Positions 53,979 through 63,937 are shown, numbered from the stretch's first letter. The stretch: 64,000 nucleotides of DNA from Paracoccus amoyensis (GCF_014490725.1 NZ_JACOQL010000001.1:1-64000); one strand, 5' to 3'. Made by a program: numbers and translations. The notes: generated by a model from the sequence alone, not told the origin.

Positions 53979-54986
53979 ATGACCGTCAGAATTGGTGTCA
54001 TCGGCACAGGCATGATCGGGCGCGATCATACGCGGCGCATCGCGCAGGTGCTGGCCGGGGCAGAGATCACCGCGCTCAGCGATTACAGCACCGACGCGGC
54101 GCGGAAGGTGCAGCAGGATCTTGTTCCCGCCGCCCGCGTCCATGACAGCGGCGAGGACCTGATCGCGGCCGCCGATGTGGACGCGGTGCTGGTCTGTTCC
54201 ACCGGGGCGACGCATGAGCCTTATGTTCTGGCCGCCATCGCCGCCGGCAAGCCCTGCTTCTGCGAAAAGCCGCTGGCGACGACCGCCGAAGGTGCCCTGC
54301 GCATCGTTCAGGCCGAGGTCGCGCATGGCTCGCGGCTGGTGCAGGTAGGCTTCATGCGCCGCTATGACGCCGGTTACCGGATGCTGAAACGGGTCGTCGA
54401 CAATGACATCGGCACACCGCTGATGGTCCATGCCGCGCACCGGAACCCGACCGTGCCCGACAGTTATGGCACGCCGATGGCGATCCATGACACGCTGATC
54501 CATGAAATCGACGTGCTGCGCTGGTTGCTGGATGACGACTATGTCTCGGCGCAGGTGGTGTTCCCGCGCAGATCCAGCCACGCCCATGCCGGCCTGCGCG
54601 ATCCGCAGGTGGTGCTGCTGGAAACCGCCAAGGGTGTCCGCATCGATGTCGAGGTGTTCGTGAATTGCCGCTATGGCTATGACATCCAGTGCCAGATCGT
54701 GGGCGAGGAAGGCCTGGCCAACCTGCCAGAGCCGATGACGATCACGCTGCGCAAGCAGGCGCATCTGCAGAACGAGATCCTGATGGATTGGAAGGATCGC
54801 TTCATCGACAGCTATGACGTCGAACTGGCCGATTTCATCAAGGCCGCCGCGCAAGGCACCGCCGCCGGGCCGTCCAGCTGGGACGGCTATGTGGCGGCGA
54901 TCACCTCGGATGCCTGCGTGCAGGCGCAGGACAGCGGCCAGATCGTTCCCATCACGCTGCCGGATCGTCCGGCGCTGTACCGCTGA
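53979..54986 (+). CDS. iolG: Inositol 2-dehydrogenase (Gfo/Idh/MocA family)
   Basis: The 335-residue protein has the NAD motif [18 protein letters not shown], the family core [33 protein letters not shown] with the catalytic-site Lys, and the IolG-type active site [26 protein letters not shown] (Asp and His). It oxidises myo-inositol to scyllo-inosose, the first step of the pathway. It follows the isomerase gene by 10 bases and precedes the TIM-barrel gene by nine. Confidence 0.9.
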   Translation: MTVRIGVIGTGMIGRDHTRRIAQVLAGAEITALSDYSTDAARKVQQDLVPAARVHDSGEDLIAAADVDAVLVCSTGATHEPYVLAAIAAGKPCFCEKPLATTAEGALRIVQAEVAHGSRLVQVGFMRRYDAGYRMLKRVVDNDIGTPLMVHAAHRNPTVPDSYGTPMAIHDTLIHEIDVLRWLLDDDYVSAQVVFPRRSSHAHAGLRDPQVVLLETAKGVRIDVEVFVNCRYGYDIQCQIVGEEGLANLPEPMTITLRKQAHLQNEILMDWKDRFIDSYDVELADFIKAAAQGTAAGPSSWDGYVAAITSDACVQAQDSGQIVPITLPDRPALYR

Positions 54987-54995
54987 GGGGCCGCC

Positions 54996-55784
54996 ATGCG
55001 CTTTGCCATCAACCATATCTCGGCGCCGCGGCTGGCTTTGGCGGATTTCTTCGCCATGTGCCGCCGCCTGGGCGTCCACGAGGTCGAGATCCGCAACGAC
55101 ATCCCCGATGTGCTCTCGGCCATGACCCCGCAGGCCGTTCGCGCCGAGGCGGCGGCCCAGGGCATCACCATCCTGTCGATCAACGCGCTTTACCCCTTCA
55201 ACCGCTGGTCGGGCGATCTGCCCGACCGGGCGCAGCGGATGGCCGATTACGCCGCCGAATGCGGGGCGCGGGCGTTGGTCATGTGCCCTTTGAATGACGG
55301 CACGGCGATCGCCCATAGCCAGGTGGTGACGGCGCTGGATGCGCTGGTAGGGGTCCTGAAAGATCGCGGGTTGACCGGCCTGGTCGAGCCGCTGGGCTTT
55401 CCCATCAGTTCGCTGCGCCTCAAGTCCGAGGCCATCGCCGCCATGACCGAGGCCGACGAGAACGGCGTTTTTGCGCTGATGCATGACACCTTCCACCACC
55501 ATCTGTCGGGCGAAACGCAGATCTATCCGCATCGGACCGGGCTGGTGCATATCTCGGGCGTGACCGATCCGGGGCTGGACGTGGCCCGGATGCTGGACGC
55601 CCATCGGGTGCTGGTCGACGAGGATGACCGGCTGGACAATCTGGGTCAGATCCGGGCGCTGCTGGCGGGCGGCTATGACGGGCCTTTCAGCTTCGAGCCA
55701 TTCGCCGAAAGCGTGCACGCGCTGGACAATCCCGAAGCCGCGCTGCGCGCCAGCATGGACGTTATCCGAAAGGGGCTTGCATGA
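54996..55784 (+). CDS. TIM-barrel isomerase (IolI/inosose isomerase-like)
   Basis: The 262-residue protein has the AP endonuclease 2-type barrel: FFAMCRRLGVHEVEIRNDI, GITILSINALYPFNRW, AAECGARALVMCPLNDG, LTGLVEPLGFPISSLR, FALMHDTFHHHLSG, LVHISGVTDPGLDVARMLDAHRVLVDEDDRLDNLG and YDGPFSFEPFAESVH. Metal ligands (E, D/H, H, E) are in place. It resembles IolI, which interconverts inososes, and related hydroxypyruvate-isomerase-like proteins. It overlaps iolC as ATGA. Confidence 0.82.
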   Translation: MRFAINHISAPRLALADFFAMCRRLGVHEVEIRNDIPDVLSAMTPQAVRAEAAAQGITILSINALYPFNRWSGDLPDRAQRMADYAAECGARALVMCPLNDGTAIAHSQVVTALDALVGVLKDRGLTGLVEPLGFPISSLRLKSEAIAAMTEADENGVFALMHDTFHHHLSGETQIYPHRTGLVHISGVTDPGLDVARMLDAHRVLVDEDDRLDNLGQIRALLAGGYDGPFSFEPFAESVHALDNPEAALRASMDVIRKGLA

Positions 55785-57703
55785 CCAAATCGCTGGACCT
55801 CATCACCATCGGCCGCTCCTCGGTCGATCTCTACGGCGACCAGATCGGTGGCCGGCTGGAGGATATGGGATCTTTCAGCAAGTATATCGGTGGCTCGCCC
55901 ACCAATATCGCCTGTGGAACGGCGCGGCTTGGGCTGCGCTCGGCGGTGATTACCGGGGTGGGCGACGAACATATGGGGCGCTTCATCCGCGAACAGCTGG
56001 CCCGCGAGGGCGTCGATCTGCGCGGCGTCAAGACCGACCCCGACCGGCTGACCGCACTGGTCCTGCTGGGCATCCGCGACGAGGACAGCTTTCCGCTGAT
56101 CTTCTACCGCGAGAATTGCGCCGATATGGGCCTGACCGAGGATGACATCGACGAATCCTTCATCGCCGAAGCGCGTTCCGTGCTGGCCACCGGCACCCAT
56201 CTGTCCCATCCGAACACCCGCGCGGCGGTGCTGAAGGCGCTGGAACTGGCCCGCAAGCATGGCGCGCAGACGGCGCTGGATATCGATTATCGCCCCAATC
56301 TGTGGGGCGTGGCCGGCCATGGCGAGGGCGAAAGCCGCTTCGTCGAAAGCGCCACGGTGACGGCGGAACTGCAGTCGGTGCTGCATCTGTTCGACCTGAT
56401 CGTGGGCACCGAGGAAGAATTCCACATCGCCGGCGGCTCGACCGACACCCTGCAGGCGCTGCGCAATGTCCGCGCGGTCAGTGGTGCCACGCTGGTCTGC
56501 AAGCGCGGCGCGGCGGGCGCGGTGGCGTTTGAAGGGGCGATCCCGGACAGCCTCGATGACGGCCAGACCGGTCCCGGTTTCCCGATCGAGGTCTTCAACG
56601 TGCTGGGCGCTGGCGACGGCTTCTTTTCGGGGCTGATGAAGGGCTGGCTGGACGGGGCCGACTGGCCGACCGCGCTGGCTTACGCCAATGCCTGTGGGGC
56701 CTTCGCGGTCAGCCGGCATGGCTGCACCCCGGCCTATCCCTCGCTGGCGGAACTGGACTTCTTCCTGAAACGCGGGGTGGTCCAACCCGACCTGCGCAAC
56801 GATGCCGCGCTGGAACAGATCCACCGGGCCACCAACCGCACCAATCCTGGCGCGGGCGACTGGACGACGATGCGGGTCTTCGCCTTCGATCACCGCGCCC
56901 AGCTGGAGGACATGCCCGGCTTCACCCCCGCCAAAGGCGCCGCCTTCAAGGAGCTTTGCCTTCAGGCGGCATTGCAGGTGGCGGACGGGCAGGGCGGCCA
57001 TGGCATCCTGTGCGACAACCGGATCGGACGCGCGGCGCTGCACCGGGCGTCGGGCACCGGGCTGTGGATCGGGCGGCCGACGGAATGGCCGGGATCCTAC
57101 CCGCTCACGCTGGAACCGGAACTGGGCGCCGATTGCGGGGCGCTGGACGAATGGGCGCGCGAAAACGTGGTGAAGGTGCTGTGCTTTTGCCATCCGGGCG
57201 ACGACCCCGCCACCCGCGCCGCGCAGGAAGCCACGGTCACGCGGCTGTATACCGCGGCCCGCCGCAACGGGCTGGAATTCCTGCTGGAGGTGATCCCCTC
57301 GAAGCTGGGCCCGGTCGATAATGACACCACCGCCACCCTGATCCGGCAGTTCTACGCGGCCGGCATCTATCCCGACTGGTGGAAGCTGGAACCGATGAAG
57401 ACCCCCGCCGCCTGGCAGAACGCCATCGCCGCGATCGAGGACCATGACCGCCACACCCGTGGCATCGTCGTCCTCGGCCTCGACGCGCCGGAAGAAGAAC
57501 TGTCCGCCAGCTTCGCCGTCGCCGCCGCCTTCCCGCTGGTGCGTGGCTTCGCGGTCGGCCGGACGATCTTCGGCGATGCCGCCCGCGCCTGGATGCTGGG
57601 CCAGATGACCGATCAGGAAGCCGTCGCGCAGATGGCCGAACGCTATGCAGGGCTGTGCAGGATCTGGGACCGCGCCCGGTCCGCCGCCAAGGAGGCCGCA
57701 TGA
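55781..57703 (+). CDS. iolC: 5-dehydro-2-deoxygluconokinase fused to DUF2090 (IolC with aldolase-like domain)
   Basis: The 640-residue protein has two parts. Residues 1 to about 330 are a PfkB-type sugar kinase: LITIGRSSVDLYGDQIGGRLED, KYIGGSPTNIACGTARLGLRSA and the catalytic motif NVLGAGDGFFSGLMKGWL. Residues about 340-640 are the DUF2090 domain, a TIM-barrel aldolase-like unit (RVFAFDHRAQLEDMPG, GILCDNRIGRAAL, WKLEPMKTPAAWQNAI). The kinase phosphorylates 5-dehydro-2-deoxygluconate. The second domain may cleave the product as IolJ does, which would explain why no separate iolJ is present. It overlaps both neighbours by four bases. Confidence 0.93.
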   Translation: MTKSLDLITIGRSSVDLYGDQIGGRLEDMGSFSKYIGGSPTNIACGTARLGLRSAVITGVGDEHMGRFIREQLAREGVDLRGVKTDPDRLTALVLLGIRDEDSFPLIFYRENCADMGLTEDDIDESFIAEARSVLATGTHLSHPNTRAAVLKALELARKHGAQTALDIDYRPNLWGVAGHGEGESRFVESATVTAELQSVLHLFDLIVGTEEEFHIAGGSTDTLQALRNVRAVSGATLVCKRGAAGAVAFEGAIPDSLDDGQTGPGFPIEVFNVLGAGDGFFSGLMKGWLDGADWPTALAYANACGAFAVSRHGCTPAYPSLAELDFFLKRGVVQPDLRNDAALEQIHRATNRTNPGAGDWTTMRVFAFDHRAQLEDMPGFTPAKGAAFKELCLQAALQVADGQGGHGILCDNRIGRAALHRASGTGLWIGRPTEWPGSYPLTLEPELGADCGALDEWARENVVKVLCFCHPGDDPATRAAQEATVTRLYTAARRNGLEFLLEVIPSKLGPVDNDTTATLIRQFYAAGIYPDWWKLEPMKTPAAWQNAIAAIEDHDRHTRGIVVLGLDAPEEELSASFAVAAAFPLVRGFAVGRTIFGDAARAWMLGQMTDQEAVAQMAERYAGLCRIWDRARSAAKEAA

Positions 57704-59535
57704 AGACCATCCGCTTGACCGCCGCTCAGGCGATGACCCGCTGGCTTTCGGTGCAGATGACCGAAGAAGGCACGCGGTTCATCGACGGTGTCTGGGCGAT
57801 TTTCGGCCATGGCAATGTCGCCGGTCTGGGCGAGGCGCTGCATGGCATGGGCGACGCCCTGCCGACATGGCGCGGCCAGAACGAACAATCCATGAGCCAT
57901 GCCGCCATCGCCTTCGCCAAGGGGCAGGGGCGAAGGCGGGCGCAGGCGGTGACCACCTCGATCGGGCCGGGATCCACCAATGTGGTGACGGCTGCGGCGC
58001 TGGCGCATGTGAACCGGCTGCCGCTGCTGATCATCGCGGGCGATGTCTTCGCCAATCGCCGTCCCGATCCGGTCCTGCAACAGATCGAGGATTTCGACGA
58101 CGGCACCGTCAGCGCCAATGACTGCTTCCGCCCGGTGGTGCGCTATTTCGACCGCATCACCCGGCCCGAACACCTGCTGACCGCGCTGCCCCGTGCCCTG
58201 CGGGTGATGACCGATCCGGCCAATTGCGGGCCGGTCTGCCTGGCCTTCTGCCAAGACGTCCAGGCCGAGGCCTACGACTGGCCCGAGGAATTCTTCGCCC
58301 CGCGTGTCTGGCGCATCCGCCGCCCCGCGCCCGATGCCGCCGAGCTGGCCGAGGTGGCCCGGCTGATCCGCAAGGCCAAGGCGCCGGTGATCGTCGCGGG
58401 CGGCGGCGTGATCTATTCCGGCGCGGAAACTGCGCTCGCTGATTTTGCCAGCCGCCACAATATTCCGGTGATCGAAACGCAGGCCGGCAAATCGGCGCTG
58501 CCGCAAGCACATCCGATGAATTTCGGTGCGGCCGGGGTCGATGGCGCGGCGGCGGCCAATGCGGTGGCGGCCGGGGCCGATCTGGTGATCGGCATCGGCA
58601 CGCGGCTGCAGGATTTCACCACCGGCTCGCGGACGCTGTTCGGCGATGCCAAGCTGATCGGCATCAACGTCCAGCCCTATGACGCGGCCAAGCATGACGC
58701 GGTCAGTCTGGTCGCCGATGCGCAGGTGGCGCTGGCGGCACTTGACGCCGAACTGGGCGATTATCGCGCCAGCGGCGCCGATCCGGCGTGGCGCACGGAT
58801 TGGCTGGCGGCGGTCGACGCCCATTGCGCGGCGCCGGCAGAGAGCAACCGGTTGCCCACCGATGCGCAGGTGATCGGCGCCGTGCAGCGCGCGACCGGCG
58901 AGGACGCCATCGCCATGTGCGCCGCCGGCACCATGCCCGGTGCGCTGAAGCTGCTGTGGCAGCCGTCGCAGGGAGGCTATCACATGGAATACGGCTATAG
59001 CTGCATGGGCTATGAAATCGCCGGCGCCATGGGGCTGAAACTTGCCCGACCGGATCGCGAGGTCATCTGCTTTGTCGGCGATGGCAGCTATATGATGATG
59101 AATGCCGAATTGGCGACGGCGGTGATGCGCAAGATCCCCTTCACCGTCGTGCTGACCGACAATCGCGGTTACGGCTGCATCAACCGGTTGCAGGCGGGCA
59201 CGGGCGGTGCGCCGTTCAACAACCTCTATGTCGACAGCCGGATCGAGGCGCAGCCGCAGATCGACTTCGTGGCCCATGCCGCCAGCATGGGCGCCCATGC
59301 GGTCAAGGCCGACGGTATCGCCGCGCTGGAGGCAGAGATTGCAAAGGCGCGTTCCCGCGATGTTCCAACCGTGATCGTCATCGACACAACGGCGGTTCCG
59401 GGTCCGGGTGACGGGTTGGACGGAGCCGGTCACTGGTGGGACGTGGCTGTTCCCGAAATCGGCGATACCGATCGATTGAGGACCGCGTATCAAGATTATC
59501 TGTCCAATGCCGCCCGACAGCGGCTTTTGAACTGA
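57700..59535 (+). CDS. iolD: 3D-(3,5/4)-trihydroxycyclohexane-1,2-dione acylhydrolase
   Basis: The 611-residue thiamine diphosphate enzyme starts at ATG 57700 behind AAGGAGG. It opens the inositol-derived ring to 5-deoxyglucuronate. The features are MTEEGTRFIDGVWAIFGHGNVAGLGEAL, RGQNEQSMSHAAIAFAKGQ (TPP Glu), TTSIGPGSTNVVTAAALAH, MEYGYSCMGYEIAGAMGLKLARPDREVICFVGDGSYMMMNAELATAV (TPP GDG motif) and DNRGYGCINRLQ. Length and order are typical of IolD. Confidence 0.95.
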   Translation: MKTIRLTAAQAMTRWLSVQMTEEGTRFIDGVWAIFGHGNVAGLGEALHGMGDALPTWRGQNEQSMSHAAIAFAKGQGRRRAQAVTTSIGPGSTNVVTAAALAHVNRLPLLIIAGDVFANRRPDPVLQQIEDFDDGTVSANDCFRPVVRYFDRITRPEHLLTALPRALRVMTDPANCGPVCLAFCQDVQAEAYDWPEEFFAPRVWRIRRPAPDAAELAEVARLIRKAKAPVIVAGGGVIYSGAETALADFASRHNIPVIETQAGKSALPQAHPMNFGAAGVDGAAAANAVAAGADLVIGIGTRLQDFTTGSRTLFGDAKLIGINVQPYDAAKHDAVSLVADAQVALAALDAELGDYRASGADPAWRTDWLAAVDAHCAAPAESNRLPTDAQVIGAVQRATGEDAIAMCAAGTMPGALKLLWQPSQGGYHMEYGYSCMGYEIAGAMGLKLARPDREVICFVGDGSYMMMNAELATAVMRKIPFTVVLTDNRGYGCINRLQAGTGGAPFNNLYVDSRIEAQPQIDFVAHAASMGAHAVKADGIAALEAEIAKARSRDVPTVIVIDTTAVPGPGDGLDGAGHWWDVAVPEIGDTDRLRTAYQDYLSNAARQRLLN

Positions 59536-59544
59536 GAGGCGAAC

Positions 59545-60456
59545 ATGATCCTTTACGGCACCAATCCGATTGCCTGGGCCAATGACGACGATCAGTCGAT
59601 CGGCGCCCATATCCCGACTGAGCAGATACTGAATGAGGCCGGCCGGATTATCGGCTTTGACGGGATCGAGAATGGCCATCGCTGGCCCGACGATCCTCTG
59701 GCGTTAAAAGAGTTGCTGAGCGCTTATGGGTTGCAGTTCATCTCGGGCTGGTATTCGACCGAGCTTTTGAGCCGCTCGGTCGAGGATGAGATTGCGGCGG
59801 TTCAGCCACATCTGGCCAAGCTGAAGGCGAATGATTGCAAGGTGTGTATAACCTGTGAATGTTCCAACGCTGTGCATGGCATCCCAGACATGGCAGTGAA
59901 CAATCGCCCGCGGTTGAGCGCCGAGGAAATGACGGCTTTCGGGGCGAAGATAGAAGCTTTCGCGGCCTATCTCGCATCCGAGGGAATCACGCTTGCCTAT
60001 CATCATCACATGGGCACCGTGATCGAAACTCCCGAAGACATCGACGCCTTTATGGCGGCAACCGGGCCTGCAACGCGGCTGTTGTTTGATGCGGGGCATT
60101 GTGCCTTTGGTGGGGGGGATCCGTCGGCGGTTCTTGCACGACATGTTTCCCGTGTGGCGCATTTTCATGCCAAAAACATCCGCCGCCCGGTGACCGAGCA
60201 GGTGCGGTCCCAGGATCTGTCGTTCCTTGATGCGGTGATGGCCGGGGCCTTCACCGTGCCGGGAGATCCGGAAGGGGCCATAGATTTCGTCCCGCTGTTA
60301 CGGGTCCTGGCGGAGGCGGGTTATGATGGCTGGCTGGTGATCGAAGCCGAGCAGGACCCCAAGATCAGATCGCCTCTGGAGTATCAGTCGCTGGGTCTGA
60401 AGTCGCTGAAGGCTGCAGCGCGCGAAGCGGGACTGGATCGTGATGCGCGGACGTGA
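59545..60456 (+). CDS. iolE: Inosose dehydratase
   Basis: The 303-residue TIM-barrel protein starts at ATG 59545 behind GAGAGGCG. It removes water from scyllo-inosose to give the trihydroxycyclohexanedione used by IolD. Typical segments are [84 protein letters not shown] and [16 protein letters not shown], with Glu/Asp/His metal ligands. The 185 bases after it hold a hairpin before iolB. Confidence 0.93.
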   Translation: MILYGTNPIAWANDDDQSIGAHIPTEQILNEAGRIIGFDGIENGHRWPDDPLALKELLSAYGLQFISGWYSTELLSRSVEDEIAAVQPHLAKLKANDCKVCITCECSNAVHGIPDMAVNNRPRLSAEEMTAFGAKIEAFAAYLASEGITLAYHHHMGTVIETPEDIDAFMAATGPATRLLFDAGHCAFGGGDPSAVLARHVSRVAHFHAKNIRRPVTEQVRSQDLSFLDAVMAGAFTVPGDPEGAIDFVPLLRVLAEAGYDGWLVIEAEQDPKIRSPLEYQSLGLKSLKAAAREAGLDRDART

Positions 60457-60460
60457 TTTC

Positions 60461-60476
60461 GGGGGCTTCCGCCCCC
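60461..60476. terminator. Short GC hairpin between iolE and iolB
   Basis: GGGGGC-TTCC-GCCCCC (60461-60476) begins four bases after the iolE stop and is followed by GC-rich repeats (ccccgaggatatttgacgacc) common between Rhodobacteraceae genes. It may reduce transcription into iolB. Confidence 0.5.
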
Positions 60477-60641
60477 CGGTCCCGTGCCGGGCCCTTCCCC
60501 CCGAGGATATTTGACGACCAATGCAGTCAGGGATCGGGAACAGGGGGGTGGGCTGTCACCCGCGGCCGCCGCCAAAGATTTTTCCACTGGCGCGCAGCAG
60601 ATATGTGCCTGCGGCGAAGTCCGTGACCTAAAGGAGATGAA

Positions 60642-61451
60642 ATGTCAGATCTGTTGAAGAAGCCCTTCGGGACCCATGGCAAGGTGCATCAGATTACCCC
60701 GGCAAATGCGGGTTGGCGCTATGTTGGATTTTCGGTGTATCGGTTGCGAGCGGGTGAGACCGTGGCAGAGAGCACAGGGGATAACGAGGTTATTCTGGTT
60801 CTGGTCGAAGGCAAGGCGCAGATCGAGGCGGCCGGACAGGATTGGGGCATTCTGGGTGACAGAATGGATGTGTTCGAAAAGACAGCGCCGCATTGTCTTT
60901 ATGTGCCAAACGCTCAAGCTTGGCAGGCGACGGCGGCCACCGATTGCACGATTGCGGTTTGCGCAGCACCCGGTCATGGACAACATCCCGCGCGCCGGAT
61001 CGGCCCTGACGGCATCAGCCTGACCCAACGGGGGAAGGGCCCGAATGCCCGGTTCATCAACAATATCGCCATGGAAAACGAAAATTACGCCGACAGTCTG
61101 CTGGTGACCGAAGTCTTTACGCCGGCGGGCAACTGGTCCAGCTATCCCAGCCATCGCCATGACGAGGACGATTTTCCGCGCGTCACCTATCTTGAGGAAA
61201 CCTATTATCACCGTATCAACCCAAAAAACGGCTGGGCTGTGCAGCGTGTTTATACGGATGACCACGGGCTTGATGAGGTCATGGTCGTAAAGGACGGTGA
61301 TGTGGTTTGCGTGCCGCGTGGCCACCATCCCTGCGGCGCACCCCATGGCTTTGAACTGTATTACCTGAACGTCATGGCCGGACCGCGCAGGGCTTGGAGA
61401 TTTGTGCTGGCACCAGAGGTGGAGCAGATTGTTGCGCAGGAAGCGGAGTAA
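60642..61451 (+). CDS. iolB: 5-deoxy-glucuronate isomerase
   Basis: The 269-residue bicupin protein starts at ATG 60642 behind AAAGGAGATGAA. It converts 5-deoxyglucuronate to the keto-acid phosphorylated by IolC. Conserved segments are WRYVGFSVYRLRAGETV, VTEVFTPAGNWSSYPSHRHDEDDFPRVTYLEETYYHRINPKNGWAVQRVYT and VVCVPRGHHPCGAPHGFELYYLNVMAGP, with the metal ligands His, His, Glu and His. It is the last inositol gene and is followed by a terminator. An iolA (methylmalonate-semialdehyde dehydrogenase) is not in the window. Confidence 0.94.
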   Translation: MSDLLKKPFGTHGKVHQITPANAGWRYVGFSVYRLRAGETVAESTGDNEVILVLVEGKAQIEAAGQDWGILGDRMDVFEKTAPHCLYVPNAQAWQATAATDCTIAVCAAPGHGQHPARRIGPDGISLTQRGKGPNARFINNIAMENENYADSLLVTEVFTPAGNWSSYPSHRHDEDDFPRVTYLEETYYHRINPKNGWAVQRVYTDDHGLDEVMVVKDGDVVCVPRGHHPCGAPHGFELYYLNVMAGPRRAWRFVLAPEVEQIVAQEAE

Positions 61452-61454
61452 AAT

Positions 61455-61475
61455 GCCGGGGATGATCGCCCCGGC
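61455..61475. terminator. Terminator after iolB
   Basis: GCCGGGG (61455-61461) pairs with CCCCGGC (61469-61475), starting three bases after the iolB stop. The 210 bases between it and the SARP remnant hold no gene that I can recognise. Confidence 0.6.
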
Positions 61476-61686
61476 CGCGGTTGTGATCTGATACCAATCG
61501 GCCTGCGAAAGTTTGTGTTATTTGGCAGCGGATCCGGCTGCTAAGCCGGTCATGCCGCATGCCAGCAAGGTTCGGCCCTTTCGTAAAATGGCCTGCCGAA
61601 AGCGACAGCTCATTTGTCTTTCGGCCAGCGCCTGCGTGACAAGGGTCGGAAACGTTACAGCGGCAAAACGATAAGTTTGCGGCGGT

Positions 61687-62005
61687 TCAGGCTTTTATAG
61701 ACCGGTAGCGTTCTCTGCGCGGCGCAAGCGCCAGAAGCGTCTGCGCCGTCTTGAACCGCGGTGCGCCACTTTCAGATTGGCCGCGAAGCAGCTCGAACGG
61801 CCCCGGCAGAAACAACTGCGCGACCGGACCGTGACTGTCGGCCGTTTCGATCATGTCGGTTTTTTCGGGTGCATTTGGAAGAGCGACGGGGGGGAAAACA
61901 GGGTGATCGCCGTTTGACCAGGCCGACCGCTCAACACGTCCGACCGGTCTGGATGAGAGCGAGCCACCGGAAAAAAACATACCTGGCTACGACAAACTGG
62001 TTCAT
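61687..62005 (-). pseudogene. Truncated, frameshifted copy of the SARP-like regulator (N-terminal part only)
   Basis: The minus strand gives PVFPPVALPNAPEKTD, GPVAQLFLPGPFELLRGQSE and APRFKTAQTLLALAPRRER, against PVFFPVALPNAPANTE, GPVAQLFLLGPFGLRRGQSE and APRIKKAQALLALLALAPRRER in the intact gene at 6082. The equivalent start is ATG 62005 after TGA (TGATG junction). A run of seven T (61977-61971) puts the start out of frame with the conserved part. The gene stops right after APRRER, before the DNA-binding core is complete. The upstream region, including heptamers and leader frame, is also shared. No partner genes (PAP2, protease) remain here. Confidence 0.8.
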
Positions 62006-62056
62006 CAATCTGGATGTCCGCGCTCTTCCAAATGCCGAATCATTTTCACACGCCGC

Positions 62057-62074
62057 CCGTTATCTAACCGTTAT
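62057..62074 (-). promoter_or_regulatory. Heptamer direct repeat before the SARP remnant
   Basis: On the minus strand ATAACGG (62074-62068), four bases (TTAG), then ATAACGG (62063-62057), an 11-bp period. Its distance to the leader frame (14 bases) is close to that in the intact copy (10 bases). Conservation between the two copies supports a binding site. Confidence 0.55.
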
Positions 62075-62414
62075 CTGCCGCATGACCCGGCCGGAAGGCT
62101 TTCAAGATCATCTGTGGAAATCGACGGTGGTGACGGCATGTTCAAAGTAAACAACAAAGACTTAAGTGGCATCCTGCCGTTTCGAAAGATCTCTTGCCCG
62201 GGTCGGAATCGGCACCGGACCACCGGCGATATTCCCGGCACGGATGGTCTGCCGACGCCGGAACGGTGCGACCTGCCAGACCAGATCGTGGTCCAGCCGA
62301 TCGTTACGCCTGCCTTGGCCGACCGGGACGAGAATCACAAAAGTTTCACCCAAGGGTCATATGTCTGTCGCCTGTGAATGGGATCGGCAGACAGAACCAA
62401 TCCATGAGGTCATT
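62075..62414. other. Upstream region of the alkaline phosphatase gene
   Basis: There is no convincing gene in these 340 bases. Short frames exist on both strands (for example 62114-62377, plus strand) without motifs or RBS. It should hold the phosphatase promoter. I searched by eye for a Pho box (CTGTCAT repeats) and found none that is convincing. Confidence 0.45.
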
Positions 62415-63908
62415 ATGTTCCTTCGCACTGCCGGCACGGCAATCGGTCTTGTCATCGCATCGGGGGCCTCGGCCCAGGTGTCCATCTCCCAACAGGATAG
62501 CCAATGGTATACCGATGCGCAGGAACGCATCGACGAACTCGCAGCGATTCAATCCAATACCAATCGCGCCAAGAACGTGATCCTGTTCGTCGCCGATGGG
62601 AATGGCGTCGGCACGAACTATGCGACCCGCCTGTGGGTCGGTCAGCAGGCGGGCGGTCCGGGCGATGATCACGTGCTGCCGCAGGAAGCCTTTCCCAATC
62701 TGGCGCTGGTCAAGACCTATACCACCAATGGTCAAACCCCGGATTCCGCACCGACCGCCAGCGCCATGAACACGGGTATCAAGTCGCGCAATGGCACGAT
62801 CAACGTGGGTGACGAAGGCGGCTATGACAATTGCGAGGGCGCAGCGACAGCGGGACTGACCACCTTCGCCGAGATCGTCTCGGATATGGGCAAGTCGGTC
62901 GGCGTCGTCTCGACCGCGCGCATTACCCACGCCACCCCTGCGGCGGTCTATGCCAAGACCACCAACCGCGATTGGGAAGACAATACCGCGCTGCCGGAAA
63001 ACTGCGCCCAGAAGGACATCGCAGCGCAGCTGGTCGATGCCGTGGATGCCGGGACGCTGGATTTCGTCATGGGCGGTGGCCGCCAGCACTTCCTGCCCAA
63101 TGGCGTCACCGATGACGAGGGCGCCGAGGGTCGGCGCACCGATGACCGCAACCTGATCGAGGAAATTCAGGCCAAGGGCTGGCAATATGTCTGGAATGAC
63201 GAAACCGCCGCCGCCGCCGATCCGACCAAGCCGGTTCTGGGCCTGTTCGAGGCCAGCCACATGCAATACGAGGACGAGCGCACCGATGAGCCGTCACTGG
63301 CGCAGATGACCGAAATGGCGATCAACAACCTGTCGAACAATGCCGAAGGTTATTATCTGTCGATCGAAGCGGGCCGGGTTGACCACGCGAACCACGACGG
63401 CAATCTGCACCGGGCGGTGACCGATGGCGCATCCTTTGCCGAGGCGATCGAAAAGGCCGTCTCGATGGTCGATCTGAGCGAAACCCTGATCATCGTCACC
63501 GCAGACCATGAACATGCCATTGCCTTCAACGGCTATTGCGGTATCGGCACCCCGATCACCGGTCTTTGCTACGAGATCGACGAACAGGGCAACACCCATA
63601 CCGGCACGCCGTCGCGGGGCCTTGATGGCAAGCCCTATACCGTCGCGGGCTACCTGAACGGCCCCGGCTCGGTCATGCATCAGGAAGAAGGCGCGAACGA
63701 CTATACCGGCACGCGCCCCGACCTGACGCAGGAACAGGCGACCGATATCGACTATCTGCAACAGGCGCTGGTTCCGATGACCTCGGAATCGCATTCGGGC
63801 GAGGATGTCGCGGTCATGGCCAACGGCCCCTGGTCGCATCTGTTCCGCGGCGTGATCGAGCAGAACCTGATCTTCCACGTCATGCACCGCGCCGTGACCG
63901 CAGAATAA
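62415..63908 (+). CDS. Alkaline phosphatase (exported)
   Basis: The 497-residue protein starts at ATG 62415 behind TGAGGTC; the open frame upstream to 62166 is not protein-like. A signal peptide is clear (TAGTAIGLVIASGASAQ). Family motifs are VILFVADGNGVGTNYATR (first metal Asp), DSAPTASAMNTGIKSRNG (nucleophile Ser), YYLSIEAGRVDHANHDGN (metal Asp/His), IIVTADHEHAIAF and SESHSGEDVAVMANGP (last His). It releases phosphate from organic phosphates in the periplasm or outside the cell. It is a single gene ending in a hairpin at 63938-63954. Confidence 0.93.
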   Translation: MFLRTAGTAIGLVIASGASAQVSISQQDSQWYTDAQERIDELAAIQSNTNRAKNVILFVADGNGVGTNYATRLWVGQQAGGPGDDHVLPQEAFPNLALVKTYTTNGQTPDSAPTASAMNTGIKSRNGTINVGDEGGYDNCEGAATAGLTTFAEIVSDMGKSVGVVSTARITHATPAAVYAKTTNRDWEDNTALPENCAQKDIAAQLVDAVDAGTLDFVMGGGRQHFLPNGVTDDEGAEGRRTDDRNLIEEIQAKGWQYVWNDETAAAADPTKPVLGLFEASHMQYEDERTDEPSLAQMTEMAINNLSNNAEGYYLSIEAGRVDHANHDGNLHRAVTDGASFAEAIEKAVSMVDLSETLIIVTADHEHAIAFNGYCGIGTPITGLCYEIDEQGNTHTGTPSRGLDGKPYTVAGYLNGPGSVMHQEEGANDYTGTRPDLTQEQATDIDYLQQALVPMTSESHSGEDVAVMANGPWSHLFRGVIEQNLIFHVMHRAVTAE

Positions 63909-63937
63909 TCCCTGATCTGCGATGACAAGAAGGGGCT

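Noticed and set aside
53961..55718. 585-codon minus-strand frame across iolG and its neighbours
   Set aside because: It is a shadow of iolG and the TIM-barrel gene, with no motifs or RBS.
57643..59679. 678-codon minus-strand frame antisense to iolD
   Set aside because: It is a shadow of iolD; the translation has no domain and an implausible composition.
62114..62377. 87-codon frame before the alkaline phosphatase gene
   Set aside because: It has no recognisable motif or convincing RBS, and it overlaps the expected promoter region.
62340..62414. Pho box before the alkaline phosphatase gene
   Set aside because: Fragments such as ctgtcgcctgtgaa do not match two spaced CTGTCAT half-sites well enough.
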